In this document: in pieces, positions 52,588 through 64,000 of the stretch
How positions within the stretch are numbered: the stretch's first letter is position 1
Layout of the letters: each line of letters begins with the position of its first letter
Assembly: GCA_029706075.1 (NCBI GenBank)
Contig: JAINUG010000015.1
Coordinates: forward strand, 3,197,154 to 3,261,153
DNA length: 64,000 nucleotides
Direction: 5' to 3'
From: Aldrovandia affinis
Lineage: Eukaryota > Chordata > Actinopteri > Notacanthiformes > Halosauridae
Notes under the pieces: generated by a model
Told to the model about the DNA's origin: nothing
The model's database searches: none
What the model saw: the letters and a program-made list of their open reading frames with translations, nothing else
Position numbers and translations under genes: made by a program

Positions 52588-55500
52588 ATATATCACATAT
52601 ACAACGTACATGAAGATGTCATATTGGATGATAATTATTCTAGCTATTTCAATGAGCTTCATAGCCAGAAGGTCACCTCACTACTAATATTAAACATGAA
52701 GGGGCATTGTGCTAGTTAATGTTTCAAATAATATATTGCATGCTGATCTAGCAAGTTAATAAAAACTGGTTACTGCTCATGTGCTGGAAACAAACTTTAA
52801 TGCGTGGGAGATTTAAATTAAGGAGATTAGGATGTGTCAGTTAAGGATGACAGCAGATGAATATGGGGTTTTGACAATTATGAATATTGTTCTACATCAG
52901 GGGAGAGTGAAAACTATTACAGTTGCTGTATGATAATATTAATATATCTCCCAAACCTAGTTTCAATCCGAAAATAAATTTGGTCAAGTCAGCTTGCTAA
53001 TCTTCTTTGGAAAGTAATTTTAAAAAAAGGTTTATTTGGTAGCCAATTACTCCCTCTATTCTCTGGTAAATCCCCTTCCTCATAGTAGTTTGCTGCCATA
53101 GCCCTGTGACCGGACTGTTGGGCCCTGGTGTGTTAGCAAGCAAGCTACTTTCCATGGAGATGTAATACCAGAAGGAAGACTACATTATTAGCTTGCTGCA
53201 AACAGTACAGCTAGCTCAACACTATTTTCTCTAGCTAGCTAGCCCAAACAAATATTTAAAAAATCGAGCAAGTTTTCTACTGGCCAACTCAATAATGAAC
53301 TAATAAGGTAATAGAGTAAACATTAATGAGCAATGCTTAGCACCACAGTAATTATCAGCAACTTTAGTGGCTATCTAACTAACTGTAATCAATCTTCAGT
53401 AATGTACTTAGTCTCAGTGAACTAAATAGTTCCCAGACACCCCTATAACACAGGAAGTACAGGTCAATGCACTTCCTACAATGTCACATAAAGCTTGTAA
53501 TCAGTCTTGTTATGGTGCCCACCAGTCCATAAAAAGTGGTTTTCCACCCCAGCTCCAGGACCATATAATCCACACCAACTTCAAGTTTTAGAAGCAGTTA
53601 TCTGAATATGAATACAGATAATACAGACACAGGAAATATAATGACAGATACTGATAATGGCTCCTATTAAAACCCCCATGAGAATGCATATGAGTGTTTG
53701 GAGTGAAGGAGTTGAGAGATGAAGTGGGTAGCATTTTAGCTGTCTATTTGGCTGAAGTTGCTGAGCAGATACAGGCAATCTGAAGATGTCCTAAAATGGA
53801 TACTGTACAAGTGACAGAAAACAGTGATAGGCTAGAAATTGAAAATCATATGTGAAAGACACGAAGGCATATAAATGTGACATTAGCTGACGTAACTTTG
53901 ATGCCTTTCTCCCCTTCAAGTGTGGTGTTTCTGGTTGGACAAAACCGAACAATTGAAATTTTTGTTTGTTTGAAAAGTCAATTTCAAACAAAACATTTTA
54001 AAATTAATTTCACGTTCAGTTATTCAAGCACCGAAACAATGCACTCTTCACCTTTAATGCCCTATTTTAAATTATTGATTTAAATTGAGAATTTTTAGCT
54101 TGTTTAGCTTTACATCCTTGCTTTCATGGGATAAATTAGACACTTATACATTACTGATGCACCACAATCAAACAATCGCATCATAAAAGCCAAGCTATCA
54201 GCTGCTCAATTTCATATGTGCATTTGCATGGTCAGTACCATGCTTTCCTGTATAAAATGAACATTTTGGATACATTTAAAATCTCATGTTGTGCAAATAA
54301 TTAAAGATAATGAAAGCAGATTTTTTAAACTCCTAAGAATTAAACAATTGAAGACTGTTTCAGATTTTCTGTGTATCCATGCACAAAATGTATATTTCAT
54401 CCATCCATAAAATAATAATAACATTACATTACAACTACGTTTCTGTACTTCTGAAATTCCTTCCAAAAACAATTACAAAACTGTTTTATGCCTGAAAACT
54501 GGTCCTATTTCTGAGACAAATGTCCCTGTTTATGTTCTCAAGGTGTCATTATGTTGCCATTATCTGCAGTCACTTTGGACTACATTCACGCAGTATTTTA
54601 TCAAGATGGCCATTGACATGACTGTGGAACAATGTGTATGCAAGCTTACCTGCTACTACTGATTGATAACCAGGCAACGGTTGATTGGCTATTGCTGGTT
54701 TTGTCTGACATCCCAGTTCTATAGCTTCATGGAGCACATGTTTTTGAATACATACACATATGTATTATTTACAACAACTGTGCAACCACATCAAGCACAT
54801 TGAAATGATCTTAAAAAGGATCTTACATTACAGTACACTATTTGATTGCCAGTGAGACCTACTATCATAGTAAGCGTAGTGTTGAGTTACAGCGCACTTC
54901 TATTTATATACAGCTGACTATTTTGAGTATTCATACTTCCTGCTGTACCATTAATAATGGCTTGCCATTCTTTTTGCAGAAATTTGAATGTATTATCATG
55001 CATCATTACTATCACATGTGGATGCTAATGAGCCTCTGTTCTTATCTTCGTATTATAATCCTGGCCTTATTGAGGATGAAGAAGCCTTAGTTTGATTTGT
55101 GAATACCAATATGACTCCTGTAAGGCACATATTATGAAATAATATCCATTAGTGAACCTCTTTAAGAAGTGAAATGTAACAAAATAAAAAAATTTAAGGA
55201 AATACTTGCTTTCATTTTGCTGGTTACAACAACAACAACTGTGCAGCTATTCAAAAATATCTTAAAACTCATGCCCCTGCTGCAGTGCACATTGTAAAAT
55301 CAGTTTACATGACAGTAATTACTAAAACAGATGGGACTGTGGCCAGAGTGTGGCATTGCGAAGACACTGGGACCCATTCAATTGGGAGTTCAGGAGCGAC
55401 AGAGCCAGACTGTGCAGCAGCCGAGAATGCCTTTGATTAGCACTTTTGTGTGTGTTGAGCAGCCACCTAAAAGTGAGTCATTTGTTACTCCATCTTCTTG

Positions 55501-55774
55501 CTCGCTTGTGTTCCGGATCCACAAATGGATCATTGGGTGGGATGAGGCAAGCAATCCTCACTACCTCTACTCAACTGGGTACCCTGTGTGTTAAACAAAA
55601 TGACAATATCTGTCCACCTACAGCTGTGTGTGCTCACGACAGGGGATCTTCACTGTTTCTGTGGAGGTGGTGCCTGAACTCATACCACTCAAAAACAAGG
55701 TAGGATGTGACTGTCATCATTTGGCTCTCTCTGGAACCATTTTCCCCTGACTTCCAGGCTCAGCAGGTGGTGCA
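52588..55774. other. Stretch without a recognised gene
   Basis: AT-rich. GCTAGC palindromes cluster near 53135-53245. At 55330-55750 the sequence is GC-richer and has two overlapping open frames (87 and 85 codons) with no recognisable domain. Confidence 0.5.
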
Positions 55775-55940
55775 TTACGCTGTTTACTTGCTTGGCAGAT
55801 ACCCTTATACAGGGAGACTTATATAACACAGTTTTACATATTATCTGTGTATACAGCTGGATATTTTCTGAAACAATTCAAGTAGCTTGCTCAAGGGTAA
55901 AACATCAGTACACCACTTAGGATTTGAACCTGTCATTTTC
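55775..55940 (+). repeat. Dispersed teleost repeat, most complete copy
   Basis: Blocks in order are TACTTGCTTGGCAGATACCC (55785-55804) with TTATACAGGGAGACTTA, CAGCTGGATATTTTCTGAAA (55855-55874), AGCTTGCTCAAGGGTAAAAC and CACTTAGGATTTGAACCTGT (55914-55933). These match the standard form GGCAGACGCTTTTATCCAGGGCGACTTACA ... GCTCAAGGGTACAACGGCAGTG ... GAATCGAACCTGC that I know from many fish sequences. It ends right next to the Tc1-like element that begins at 55948. Confidence 0.75.
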
Positions 55941-56084
55941 TGATTTACAGTGGGTATAAAATGCACTCACCCCCTTTGGCATTTTTCACATTTTATTTTC
56001 TTACTTCATGGAATCAAAATGAATTTAATTGGGATTTCTTGTCACTGATCAACACAAAATACTCAAAATACAAAATGGGGACTG

Positions 56085-56838
56085 TTGGCAAACAGCAATT
56101 TTCAAATCTTTCCACAGATTCTCAATGGGATTGAGGTCTGGGTTTTGACTGGGCCAATACAAGCCATCGATTATTTAGTTTTTAAACCACTCAAATGTGG
56201 TTTTGACTTTGGTCATTGCCAATACAAGCCATTGATTATTTAGTTTTTAAACCACTCAAATGTGGCTTTTGCTGTATGCTTTGGGTCATTGTCCTGATGG
56301 AATATAAATCTTCTCCCAAGTCCCAGATCTCTTGCAAACTGTGGTAGGTTTTCCTCCAAGATTTGTATACATCTTGCTCCATATATTTTGCACTATATTT
56401 TGACAAGTTTTCCAGTCCCTGAAGAAGAGTCCCCATAGCATTAGGCTTCCACCAACATGTTTCACGGTAGGGATAGTGTTCTTGGGATGTTGTACAGTGT
56501 TAGTCTTGCACCAAACATAGCACCTAATGTTCAGACCAAAAAGTTCAATCTTGGTCTCACCAGACCATAGAATCTTCCTCCACTTGGTTTGAGAGTCTTC
56601 CACATGTCATCTGGCAAACTCTAAATGAGCTTTCATGTGAGCTTTCTTCAACAATGGTTTTATTTTCCACACCCTCCCATATAGCACAGATTTGTAAAAT
56701 ACCCTGGCTATTTTTCCCTGCAATGGAAGACTGCAACTGCGTCAGAGTTGTCATAGGCCTCTTGGTGGCCTCCTAACAAGTGCCTTTCTCATACGGATGC
56801 TCAGTTTTGGAGGAAAGCCTGTTCTAGGCAAATTCAAA
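56085..56838 (-). pseudogene. Tc1 transposase pseudogene (copy 2)
   Basis: On the minus strand the relic starts in the DNA-binding region (the LVRR block near 56790), then TTLTQLQSSIAG (56754 downward). It continues into [20 protein letters not shown] (56603 downward) and [20 protein letters not shown]. The first catalytic Asp block reads WSGETK, so Asp has become Gly. The nucleotide trace of QDNDPK survives near 56290, and the final [10 protein letters not shown] block with its Glu is readable near 56100-56145. Frameshifts and stops are numerous, and a 65-bp tandem duplication interrupts the segment between the second Asp and the Glu. Confidence 0.88.
56155..56270. repeat. 65-bp tandem duplication inside Tc1 copy 2
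   Basis: CAATACAAGCCATCGATTAT at 56155 recurs as CAATACAAGCCATTGATTAT at 56220. Both continue TTAGTTTTTAAACCACTCAA and then ATGTGG. The second unit is followed by the normal continuation of the transposase relic. Confidence 0.93.
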
Positions 56839-57010
56839 AAAATTATCTGACATTATAGAGTATTTTGTGTTGATCAGTGGCATTCCAAATTCAATACATT
56901 TTTATTTCATGAAGTAAGAAAATAACATCTGAAAAATGGGGATGGGGGTGAATACTTTTCATTCCCACTGTATAAGCTGTCATACGCCAATTGAAAAATC
57001 TATAAATAGA

Positions 57011-57040
57011 AGTGGTAGTAGTGGTAGTGGTGGTAGTAGT
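57011..57040. repeat. (GGTAGT)n short microsatellite
   Basis: Imperfect GTGGTAGTA units. A Thr-rich minus frame over it is an artefact. Confidence 0.9.
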
Positions 57041-60000
57041 ACCAGTAGCTGCAGCTATATAAGTAATAGTTATTGTTTGACACATTTTGATAGAGAGATT
57101 TCATGATAATACATTGTAAATAAATAAGATCATGACACATGAACTTTTATATACTCTGGCAGAGTAAATTGGCATATTTACCAAGAGCACACAATGACAA
57201 CAAAATATGTGACTGAGAGGAGAAGTTTTGTGATTGTACAAATACTGTTCAGGAAGGGCACATATTCTTTAAAAGCCTTAAAAAAGGCCATAAAAATACT
57301 ATCTATGTTGTGAAAACATAGAAGACATAGAAGACATAAAAGGCAAACATTCAATCTAAAATTAATGGATAAACATTGCATATGCATTGCTATGTGTACG
57401 GCATATTTACAGAAAAACAGAATTGACATGCTTACAATAGTAATAATTTACTTTAAAATGAATGAATTAATTGTCATTTCACAAATATTCTAAGTTGACT
57501 TACTGCTCACCTCCCCTGTTCCAATGTTACTCCTGTTTTTTCCCATAAGAAATATTTGAGTGATATTTTGCAGTTTCAAATTGTCATAGAGTCATATGCA
57601 ATAATTATGCAATATTCACCCGTAAGTAGATTATTTAATTTTAAAAATGTACAAAGTGAGGATGGTACATGTGAATTTTTTTCTACAATATTCACATTAA
57701 TCAAGATTGCCAAAAGTGTCAAAAAGAGTTAAATCAGGGCTTCCCAAAAAATACTGTGAAATGGGCTCTGACCTTTTCCCCCCTGTGGAAAAGTACACAT
57801 TACCTGTTTAGATATTATGGGTGGGCTTTTACAGCTTTTAAAATAAATCCTTCATGAGTTCATCTGTTGTCCCTAATGCAACGGTTCATGTTAGATTTCT
57901 CTCTATGGTGGATGTGGATCTTGATTGTTAATGGACTGCGGGACTGTGATAATCATAGGTCATGTCTGACAATGATCATTCAAAGAATCTGTATGACAAA
58001 TGATGCATATGATTGAGTGAAAAGCATACACACATGCACACACAGACAATATTTTTGTACCTACTTCCGCACAATTAATTTATTTGTCTGTAAGTCAACA
58101 TTGCCATTTAAAACACATTAGAAATAGTCATTTTAATGCAAAAATTGTGTAATTTAGCAACCCGCGTTACTCTGTATATATTGCAACCATGTTGAGGAAT
58201 TCCATATCCCCTTGAATCAGGCTAGGAAGGGTAGGACGGGGGTTGGCAAGGCCAGTCCTTATGTCCAGACACCAATGCAAAGAGACATCTTGGAAAGCTG
58301 GGGCAAAAGCAGCAGATGACTCCCCCCCAACCCCTCCTTTCACCAGGCGCTACCATTAGAGTGCTTTAACTTCCATTAACTTGTCACTTTCCTTTGCAGC
58401 TGAGTTTGCAAGGGGGGCGATTCATTCTGACAGAGCCGCGGGCTGTCACATGCAGTAACGATTGAGTACAGACCAACAGGAAAACCCTCAGAGCTGATGA
58501 ATCAAGGACGGGCCAGGGCACGCACTCAGCCCTCCTCCAGAGGGCACTGGGCCAAGGTGCATGGAACTAGCTTCACAGACATTCACAGACACTTCCGTTG
58601 AACCGCTCAGCCAAAACTGTACACTTTGCCAGTGAACAGGTCAAACAGATATGATTGGTTTATTGTGGAGGCATATGCATTATTAATAAGTCAATTATCC
58701 CACATTGATGTCCTTAACAAGTTTGTTTGTACACTACTGGTGCATTAGATTAATTATTAATTTAAAAATAATCATCATAATAATCATACTTTAAGAGGAT
58801 ATCATGTGTGCACGCATTCATGGGAAGACCCCCGCACAAAATATTGATTTCTCTTTCAGAATTAGTTTATACATGTAAATAAATATAGGATTCACTCATA
58901 TCATGCTTTTTGGCACTTTGATATTAATAATGATGTATTTGTGCAAATAAGTGAATGTGTCAATCAAAAAACAAAAATTGCACCTAAGGCACTTGGTAAA
59001 TATGTGTTGGTTCAGCAAGAGAGTCTAAGCTCAGTATGGCATTCATTTCATGACAGGTTTCAAAAGCTTTTATTTCATAAACGGGGAACAAATGATTAAT
59101 AAGGATTATTAATATCATTGTCAGATTTAATTTGAATAAAATAATTTTAATTCAGGATGGTAGTCTCATTAATTAACTTTCATGAGATATATTTTTCCAT
59201 ATCTATCACGCATCATCTTTTCATATCTATTACACATCATAATTTTTTAGAGAAAAAAAAATACTATAAAAAATTGTGTTCCAAGGAGTTTGGCTATGGA
59301 GTGGACAATTAACCCCTCTGGGTACGTTTCTGATGCTTGTGATTAAACAGTGGCATATAAATTTGAGATTTCTGAGTACATAAGGTTAAAATTAAATGAG
59401 TGCGAGAGATTTGCCCTTCTTAAAGTTCATTGTTTAGCACTCTTTTCCCTGAATTAGTGAGGCTGGAGGGTAGTCATATTAATTATAACATGCTGATAAA
59501 CAAAAAGAAAAATGAGATAGATTAAACTAGTGTAAGTGAATAGTGTGTGTGTGTGGGGGGGTGCACACGAATGATAAGCATTTAAAAGCTGGACTGCTCT
59601 GTGGTGTTTCCTGTCTATAGATCCTCACTCTGGGGTAGCTTGCCTTTGCATTTTAACTTTTGCATGTAGAAGCAGATGGTAGAGGATGACAGGGCTCTGC
59701 CATTTCTTTTATATCTCCCCAACAAACTGTATATACTGTATAGTAAATGTATAAATTATGGGCCAATGATATTGTTAATGCATTACTGCACTAACTAGCC
59801 AGTGGCTAACACCACTGGCACAATCACCACATATAAGCTAGTAAAAACTAGCCTAGCAAGAAACAAGCTACTCAGCTAGCTGCAATCTGCAAGCCAAATG
59901 ATAGCTAGCGAGCTTGCCCCTCACAATTTAGCAAATAGCAGCAAGCTAAATGTAACTGTCATAAATGTCAAGGCAGTAAGTAAATAATTTGATAAAACAT

Positions 60001-62328
60001 AATTTGATAAAACATATTTAAAACCAACTAATTGTGTTAAGTATCTTTTAGCTTGATTCAGTGGATCACATACTATTTTTTCAGCCTCCATGGAAGTAAT
60101 GTGATGTGCTTGAAATATATATATTTTTTTAAAAAGGAAACAGTTTTGTGTGCAGGCAGACTGAAAGAATGTATAGTTCAGTGTCACAGATCAGAGGCTA
60201 ACCTGCAATCTTTGAGAGCACAGCCTCCACTGCTCACAGGGACCTGTCATGCACGGCATGCGATCATCCGCGTAGGTTTGATAGTCTGATTTGTAGTGAA
60301 TTACCGTGGCTTATCATAGTGAGGAAAACAAGTTGTTACGCTTTTGAATTGGAATTTGTTATTTTGAATTAATAACGAATTGTGTCTATAGAATTGAGAA
60401 GGCTTAGCCTACTCAGCTTCATCACAGAAAATGCCACTGCTCTATAGTCATGAATAAATAGGCTCCAAAAATTGTTGTAGATTGCAGTCACAATTATGTC
60501 TGCCAATTGATTCCATTGTTTAAGAGAAGCAATGAAAAAAAATCCAAATTAATGTCCTTTTACACCTTTCTAACGATCTCACATTTTTTCTACTGTAGAA
60601 TTCAACCAAGCTCATCAATTAGCTTTAATAGTTTAAATAGCTGGAGATGTTTACATAACATCCTCTCTGGGTTATTCTGCTCAATCCCGCAGCTCATTAA
60701 AAGCCTCTCCATTTATTTGCTGTGTGCTACAGTCCTTAACCCTGCCACAACATACAAAAAAGGCCAAATTTACTTTTCCCTGAGGTGTTAATCGGTGGAG
60801 CATGCCACCTGCCTCTTCATTAATTATGTCAATGCATATGAATCGTCCATTTTCATAGCACTGCATTAACAATGCTTCAAAATGTGGTAGACAAAAAAGC
60901 CAGCTTATCACTGAGCATGATGTGTGTAGTGAAAATATATATATATATTCAAAACTGTAACCGGCAATCCAGTGAGCCAGTGAGTTGGTTACAAGCTCTC
61001 ATCTGAAAAATGACCAAGCTGAGTTTCCTTCCGTAAAAAAGATCCAGACATTGGAGATAATTGCACATCTAATGCTCGGATAATGGATCTGGGAATGCAA
61101 GGTCTTAACAGGAAAGTAAAGGAGGAGATCTATAACCCTTCCATAGATGGAATCTTTTAAACCTCAGAGATACACAACTGATCTTGCAAACATAGACTGC
61201 TGAAATTGCAATGCAGTATCCATAACATTGGCATCAAGCTTAATTCTGACAAGATGGTCAAGCATGCATTGGATTGCCCATTCTCATTGCGCTGGATTCC
61301 TTTAAAGTACTAATTTCCACTTATCTCAGTTTTGCCTAAACATGTCACAGATCTATTTTTGATTGTGGCCAGGACATTCTAGGTAGGACTTCATCTCAAT
61401 CACCACAGCCCAACTGAAAACATATTCCAGTTCACACAGGATTGATTCCAATCAATCCATGAGGAACTAATATCACTATCTACAATTATATCTTAAAATG
61501 ATCTTGATACAGTTCGCTCCTTCAATGAGCATGCTATGTCATGCCTGCATGCATGTTTCTTCATTACTGCTTTTCACATCCACTTTGTTCAGAACAAAAC
61601 ATTTAGCTGGATACAGATGACTGATTTCTTCTGGTTCTTTGTTTAATAGATAACTGGGAAAAACTACATTTGAAAAGTTGAACACATTTGAAAACAACAG
61701 ATTATTTGCAAGGATCATTGATAATCAGTTTCCCTCTTGTCGAACTGCACATATATGGAATTAAATATGTTGCTATCTTGCCAATGGAATATAATTAAAG
61801 GAATTTGCTCTTAGTGGTACTCAATTCAGACATTAGCAACAAAAATACTCACCAAATTAGATAGAATATAAAGATATAAATGGGGAAAGACATGGAATTC
61901 TCTTTAGCACACTCTCATCTCTGCTCACCTTCTGCATTAAAATCCAGGATGCATATCCTGTTCTCAGCAACTGGCTCTGAATGGATTGCTGTTTCCACCA
62001 ATTCACCTTATCTTTGTGAAGCAGGTTTCTTGGCAATGATTGCTGCTAAGACAAAACTATGAACTTGGCTGGATGGGCACAAACACTTTACAAGTACGTC
62101 TAGAACAAGGTTTCCTAATTCTGGTCCCGCAGCAGTGCAGCAAATTTCCCAACTCTCTTTAAATCACTCACAATCTCAGAACTCGGTGGAGAGGCTTCAT
62201 TTCCTGAATTCACACAGCTATTTGTTGAATCAAGTCCTTCCCTCCAGGACCAAGATGACATGGCTTTTCATGGGAGGGTTGATCATCTTGTTTCAGTTCA
62301 CACTTTTAAAAGTATATTACACTAGCCA
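57041..62328. other. Long stretch without a recognised gene; possible conserved non-coding blocks
   Basis: No transposon body or known protein motif. At 58200-58560 the DNA is GC-richer and has an acceptor-like TTTCCTTTGCAG ending at 58399, but the frame after it closes within about 22 codons. At 60540-60910 and 61020-61140 the sequence is complex and unique-looking, with TAATTA and ATGCATATGAAT motifs, a texture often seen in vertebrate conserved non-coding DNA. Small direct repeats occur near 59985-60017. A fragment near 62105-62130 (TTTCCTAATTCTGGTCCCG) resembles a common fish repeat start. Confidence 0.45.
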
Positions 62329-63542
62329 TATACACTTAGTGGCAAATTCATTAAGTACACCTTTATAGTACTGGGTAGGACCCCCTTGAATCCTGAACAG
62401 CCTGAATTATTCATGGCATGGATTTAACAAGGTGCTGGAAACAGTCCTCAGATATTCTGGTCCATGTTGACATGATAGCATCACGCAGTTGCTGCATATT
62501 TGTCGGCTGCACATTCATGTTGCGAATCTCCCGTTCCACCACATCCCAAAGGTGCTCTATTGGACTGAGATCTGGTGACTGTGGAGGCCATTGGAGTACA
62601 CTGAACTCATTGTCATGTTCGTGGAACCAGCTTGAGATGACATGTGCTTAGTGACATGGCGCCTTATCCTGCTGGAAGTAGCCATTAGAAGATGGGTAGA
62701 CTGTGGCCATAAAGGGATGCACATGGTCAGCAACAAGACTCAGGTAGGCTGTGGCATTTAAACAATGCTCAATTGGTATTAAGGGGCCTAATGCTTGCCA
62801 AAAAAACATTCCCCACACCATTAAACCACCACCATCAGCCTGAACCATTGACACAAGGCAGGATGGATGCATGGATTCATGTTGTTTACGTCAAATTCTG
62901 ACCCTACCATCTGCATGTCGTAGCAGAAATCGAGATTCGTCAGACCAGGCGATGTTTTTCCAATCTTTAACTGTCCAGTTTTGGTGAGCCTGTGCCCACT
63001 GTAGCCTTACTTTCCTGTTCTTAGCTGACAGGAGTGGAATCCGGTGTGGTCTTCTGCTGCCCATCCACTTCAAGGTGCGACGTGTTGTGCGTTCAGAGAT
63101 GCTCTTCTGCATACCACTGTTGTAATGCGTGGTTATTTGAGTTACTGCCGCCTTCCTGTCAGCTTGAACCAGTCTGGCCATTCTCCTCTGACCTCTCTCA
63201 TTAACAAGGAATTTTCGTCCACAGAACTGCTGCTCACTGGGTGTTTTTTGTTTTTCGCACCATTCTCTGTAAACTCTAGAAACTGTTGTGTATGAAAATC
63301 CCATGAGATCAGCAGTTTCTGAGATACTCATACCACCCCATCTGGCACCAACGATCATTCCACGGTGAAAGATCACATTTCTTCCCCATTCAGATTTTTG
63401 GTCTGAACAACAACTGAACCTCTTGACCATGTCTGCATGCTTTTACGCATTGAGTTGCTGCCACATGATTGGCTGATTAGATAATTGCATTAACGAGCAA
63501 GTGTACAGGTGTACCAAATAAAGTGGCCACTGAGTGTATATA
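62329..63542 (-). mobile_element. Tc1/mariner element, DD36E type, nearly intact
   Basis: The left terminus TATACACTTAGTGGC (62329-62343) and, inverted, the right terminus TATACACTCAGTGGCCAC (63542 downward) match. Inner parts also agree (AAGTACACCT against GGTACACCTGTAC). The terminal form CACTCAGTGGCCACTTTATT followed by GGTACACC is one I recognise as abundant in fish. TA-rich termini prevent an exact reading of the TA duplication. One transposase gene fills the minus strand with two stops only, so this is the youngest-looking transposon in the window. Confidence 0.92.
62411..63430 (-). pseudogene. DD36E Tc1/mariner transposase, 339 codons with two in-frame stops
   Basis: The frame starts with ATG at 63430 (MVKRFSCCSDQKSEWGRNVI) and stays in one frame to TGA at 62411-62413. 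It is interrupted by TGA at 62891-62893 and TAA at 62648-62650, with no frameshift. The N-terminal paired-like HTH region includes GMSISETADLMGFSYTTVSR (about residues 33-52) and a second helical part around ISERTTRRTLKWMG. The catalytic blocks are WSDESRF (first Asp), YFQQDKAPCH (second Asp) and SPDLSPIEHLWD (Glu), all present. I count 36 residues between the second Asp and the Glu, against 34 in classic Tc1. The first stop falls where relatives have a Trp before RKQHESMH, and the second replaces one codon between CH and AHVISSWF. The product would excise and reinsert the element, but as it stands only a 179-residue N-terminal fragment can be made. Confidence 0.92.
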
Positions 63543-64000
63543 GTCCTTTCACATTTTGCATTACATTTTGATTTCTAGTCAATATAATTCTGATCTATCA
63601 CTTAGGTATACAATGAGGTATGAGGAATTTGTTTGGTTTCCCATTAGAAAAATGAAATCCATGTGCTGCACTAGATATACTGTACATTATATGTATCATA
63701 TATTGAAACATAGAGCCATCCAAACACGCTGCTCAAAATAGCATAATTCCTTTGTAATTTGACTTCTTATTTTGGTATTACCAAAATAAAACAAATAAGA
63801 GAGGAATAAGCAGAATGATGCTTTGTACATTTTTTCTTTTTCCACCCTACATCTGGTCCCCCCAGTGTTGGACATCTGAGGGTATTAGCAAAAACACATG
63901 CAATTATCTATTTTTCCTGACACAATACCTTGTATTTCAAATTGTTGAAGTGAGACATTGGTATTTGGTATATTGGTAAATTAATGGAGAAAGCTAGGGC
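63543..64000. other. Stretch without a recognised gene
   Basis: AT-rich DNA after the transposon's right end. No feature is recognised. Confidence 0.55.

Larger units (their letters stand above)
55948..56970 (-). mobile_element. Tc1-like DNA transposon, decayed copy 2
   Basis: The ends CAGTGGGTATAAAATGCACT (55948-55967) and, inverted, CAGTGGGAATGAAAAGTATT (56970 downward) are flanked by TA on both sides (55946-55947 and 56971-56972). Both ends carry TGATCAACACAAAATACTC facing inward. It belongs to the same family as the element at 1279 and is 1.02 kb long. The transposase relic is on the minus strand. Confidence 0.92.

Noticed and set aside
55331..55703. Two overlapping plus-strand frames of 85-87 codons as exons
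   Set aside because: They overlap in different frames with no motif, and the GC-richer composition alone explains their length.
58388..58470. Splice-acceptor-like TTTCCTTTGCAG with a following frame
   Set aside because: The frame closes after about 22 codons, no donor or partner exon is visible, and such acceptors are common by chance.

Overview
The window looks like intergenic or intronic DNA from a bony fish, most likely a teleost. It is AT-rich throughout and carries long microsatellites. Its mobile-element relics are ones typical of fish genomes: Tc1-like elements, a hAT element, tRNA-derived SINEs and an L2/CR1-type LINE fragment. I found no convincing exon series of a host protein-coding gene and no tRNA, rRNA, CRISPR array or bacterial-style operon. 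Almost all open frames of 60-140 codons are chance frames, low-complexity translations, or pieces of dead transposases.

Layout. About 1-12 kb is mostly featureless AT-rich DNA, with a decayed Tc1-like element (1279-2427), a SINE-like repeat (about 3765-4110), a short perfect hairpin (4824-4850) and a local tandem duplication (6586-6811). About 12-26 kb holds microsatellites and fragments of dispersed repeats. At 25.4-28.2 kb lie three items in a row: a teleost dispersed repeat, a LINE reverse-transcriptase fragment, and an approximately 870-bp DNA transposon derivative with inverted ends that appears to keep a promoter and the first codons of a lost gene. About 28-47 kb is dominated by unique-looking sequence plus a long CT tract (33.8 kb). 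A locally GC/CpG-richer block (42.1-42.9 kb), with a good minus-strand splice donor, is the only candidate for a host promoter or first exon.

The richest part is 47-52.6 kb. A fold-back derivative of the same Tc1 family (47038-47224) sits just upstream of a complete but dead hAT element (47482-52301). That element has matching terminal repeats and an 8-bp target duplication. It contains a nested long inverted repeat of about 1 kb and a further dispersed-repeat insertion inside its broken transposase gene. A small inverted-repeat element follows. At 55.9-57.0 kb is a second Tc1 copy, and at 62.3-63.5 kb a much younger-looking Tc1/mariner element whose 339-codon transposase is interrupted by only two stop codons. 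I count 36 residues between its second Asp and Glu (DD36E type).

No genes here work together as a pathway. The story is layered transposition: old Tc1 relics, a large hAT with insertions inside it, and a more recent DD36E element. Some non-repetitive blocks resemble conserved non-coding DNA, but that needs comparison with other fish to establish.
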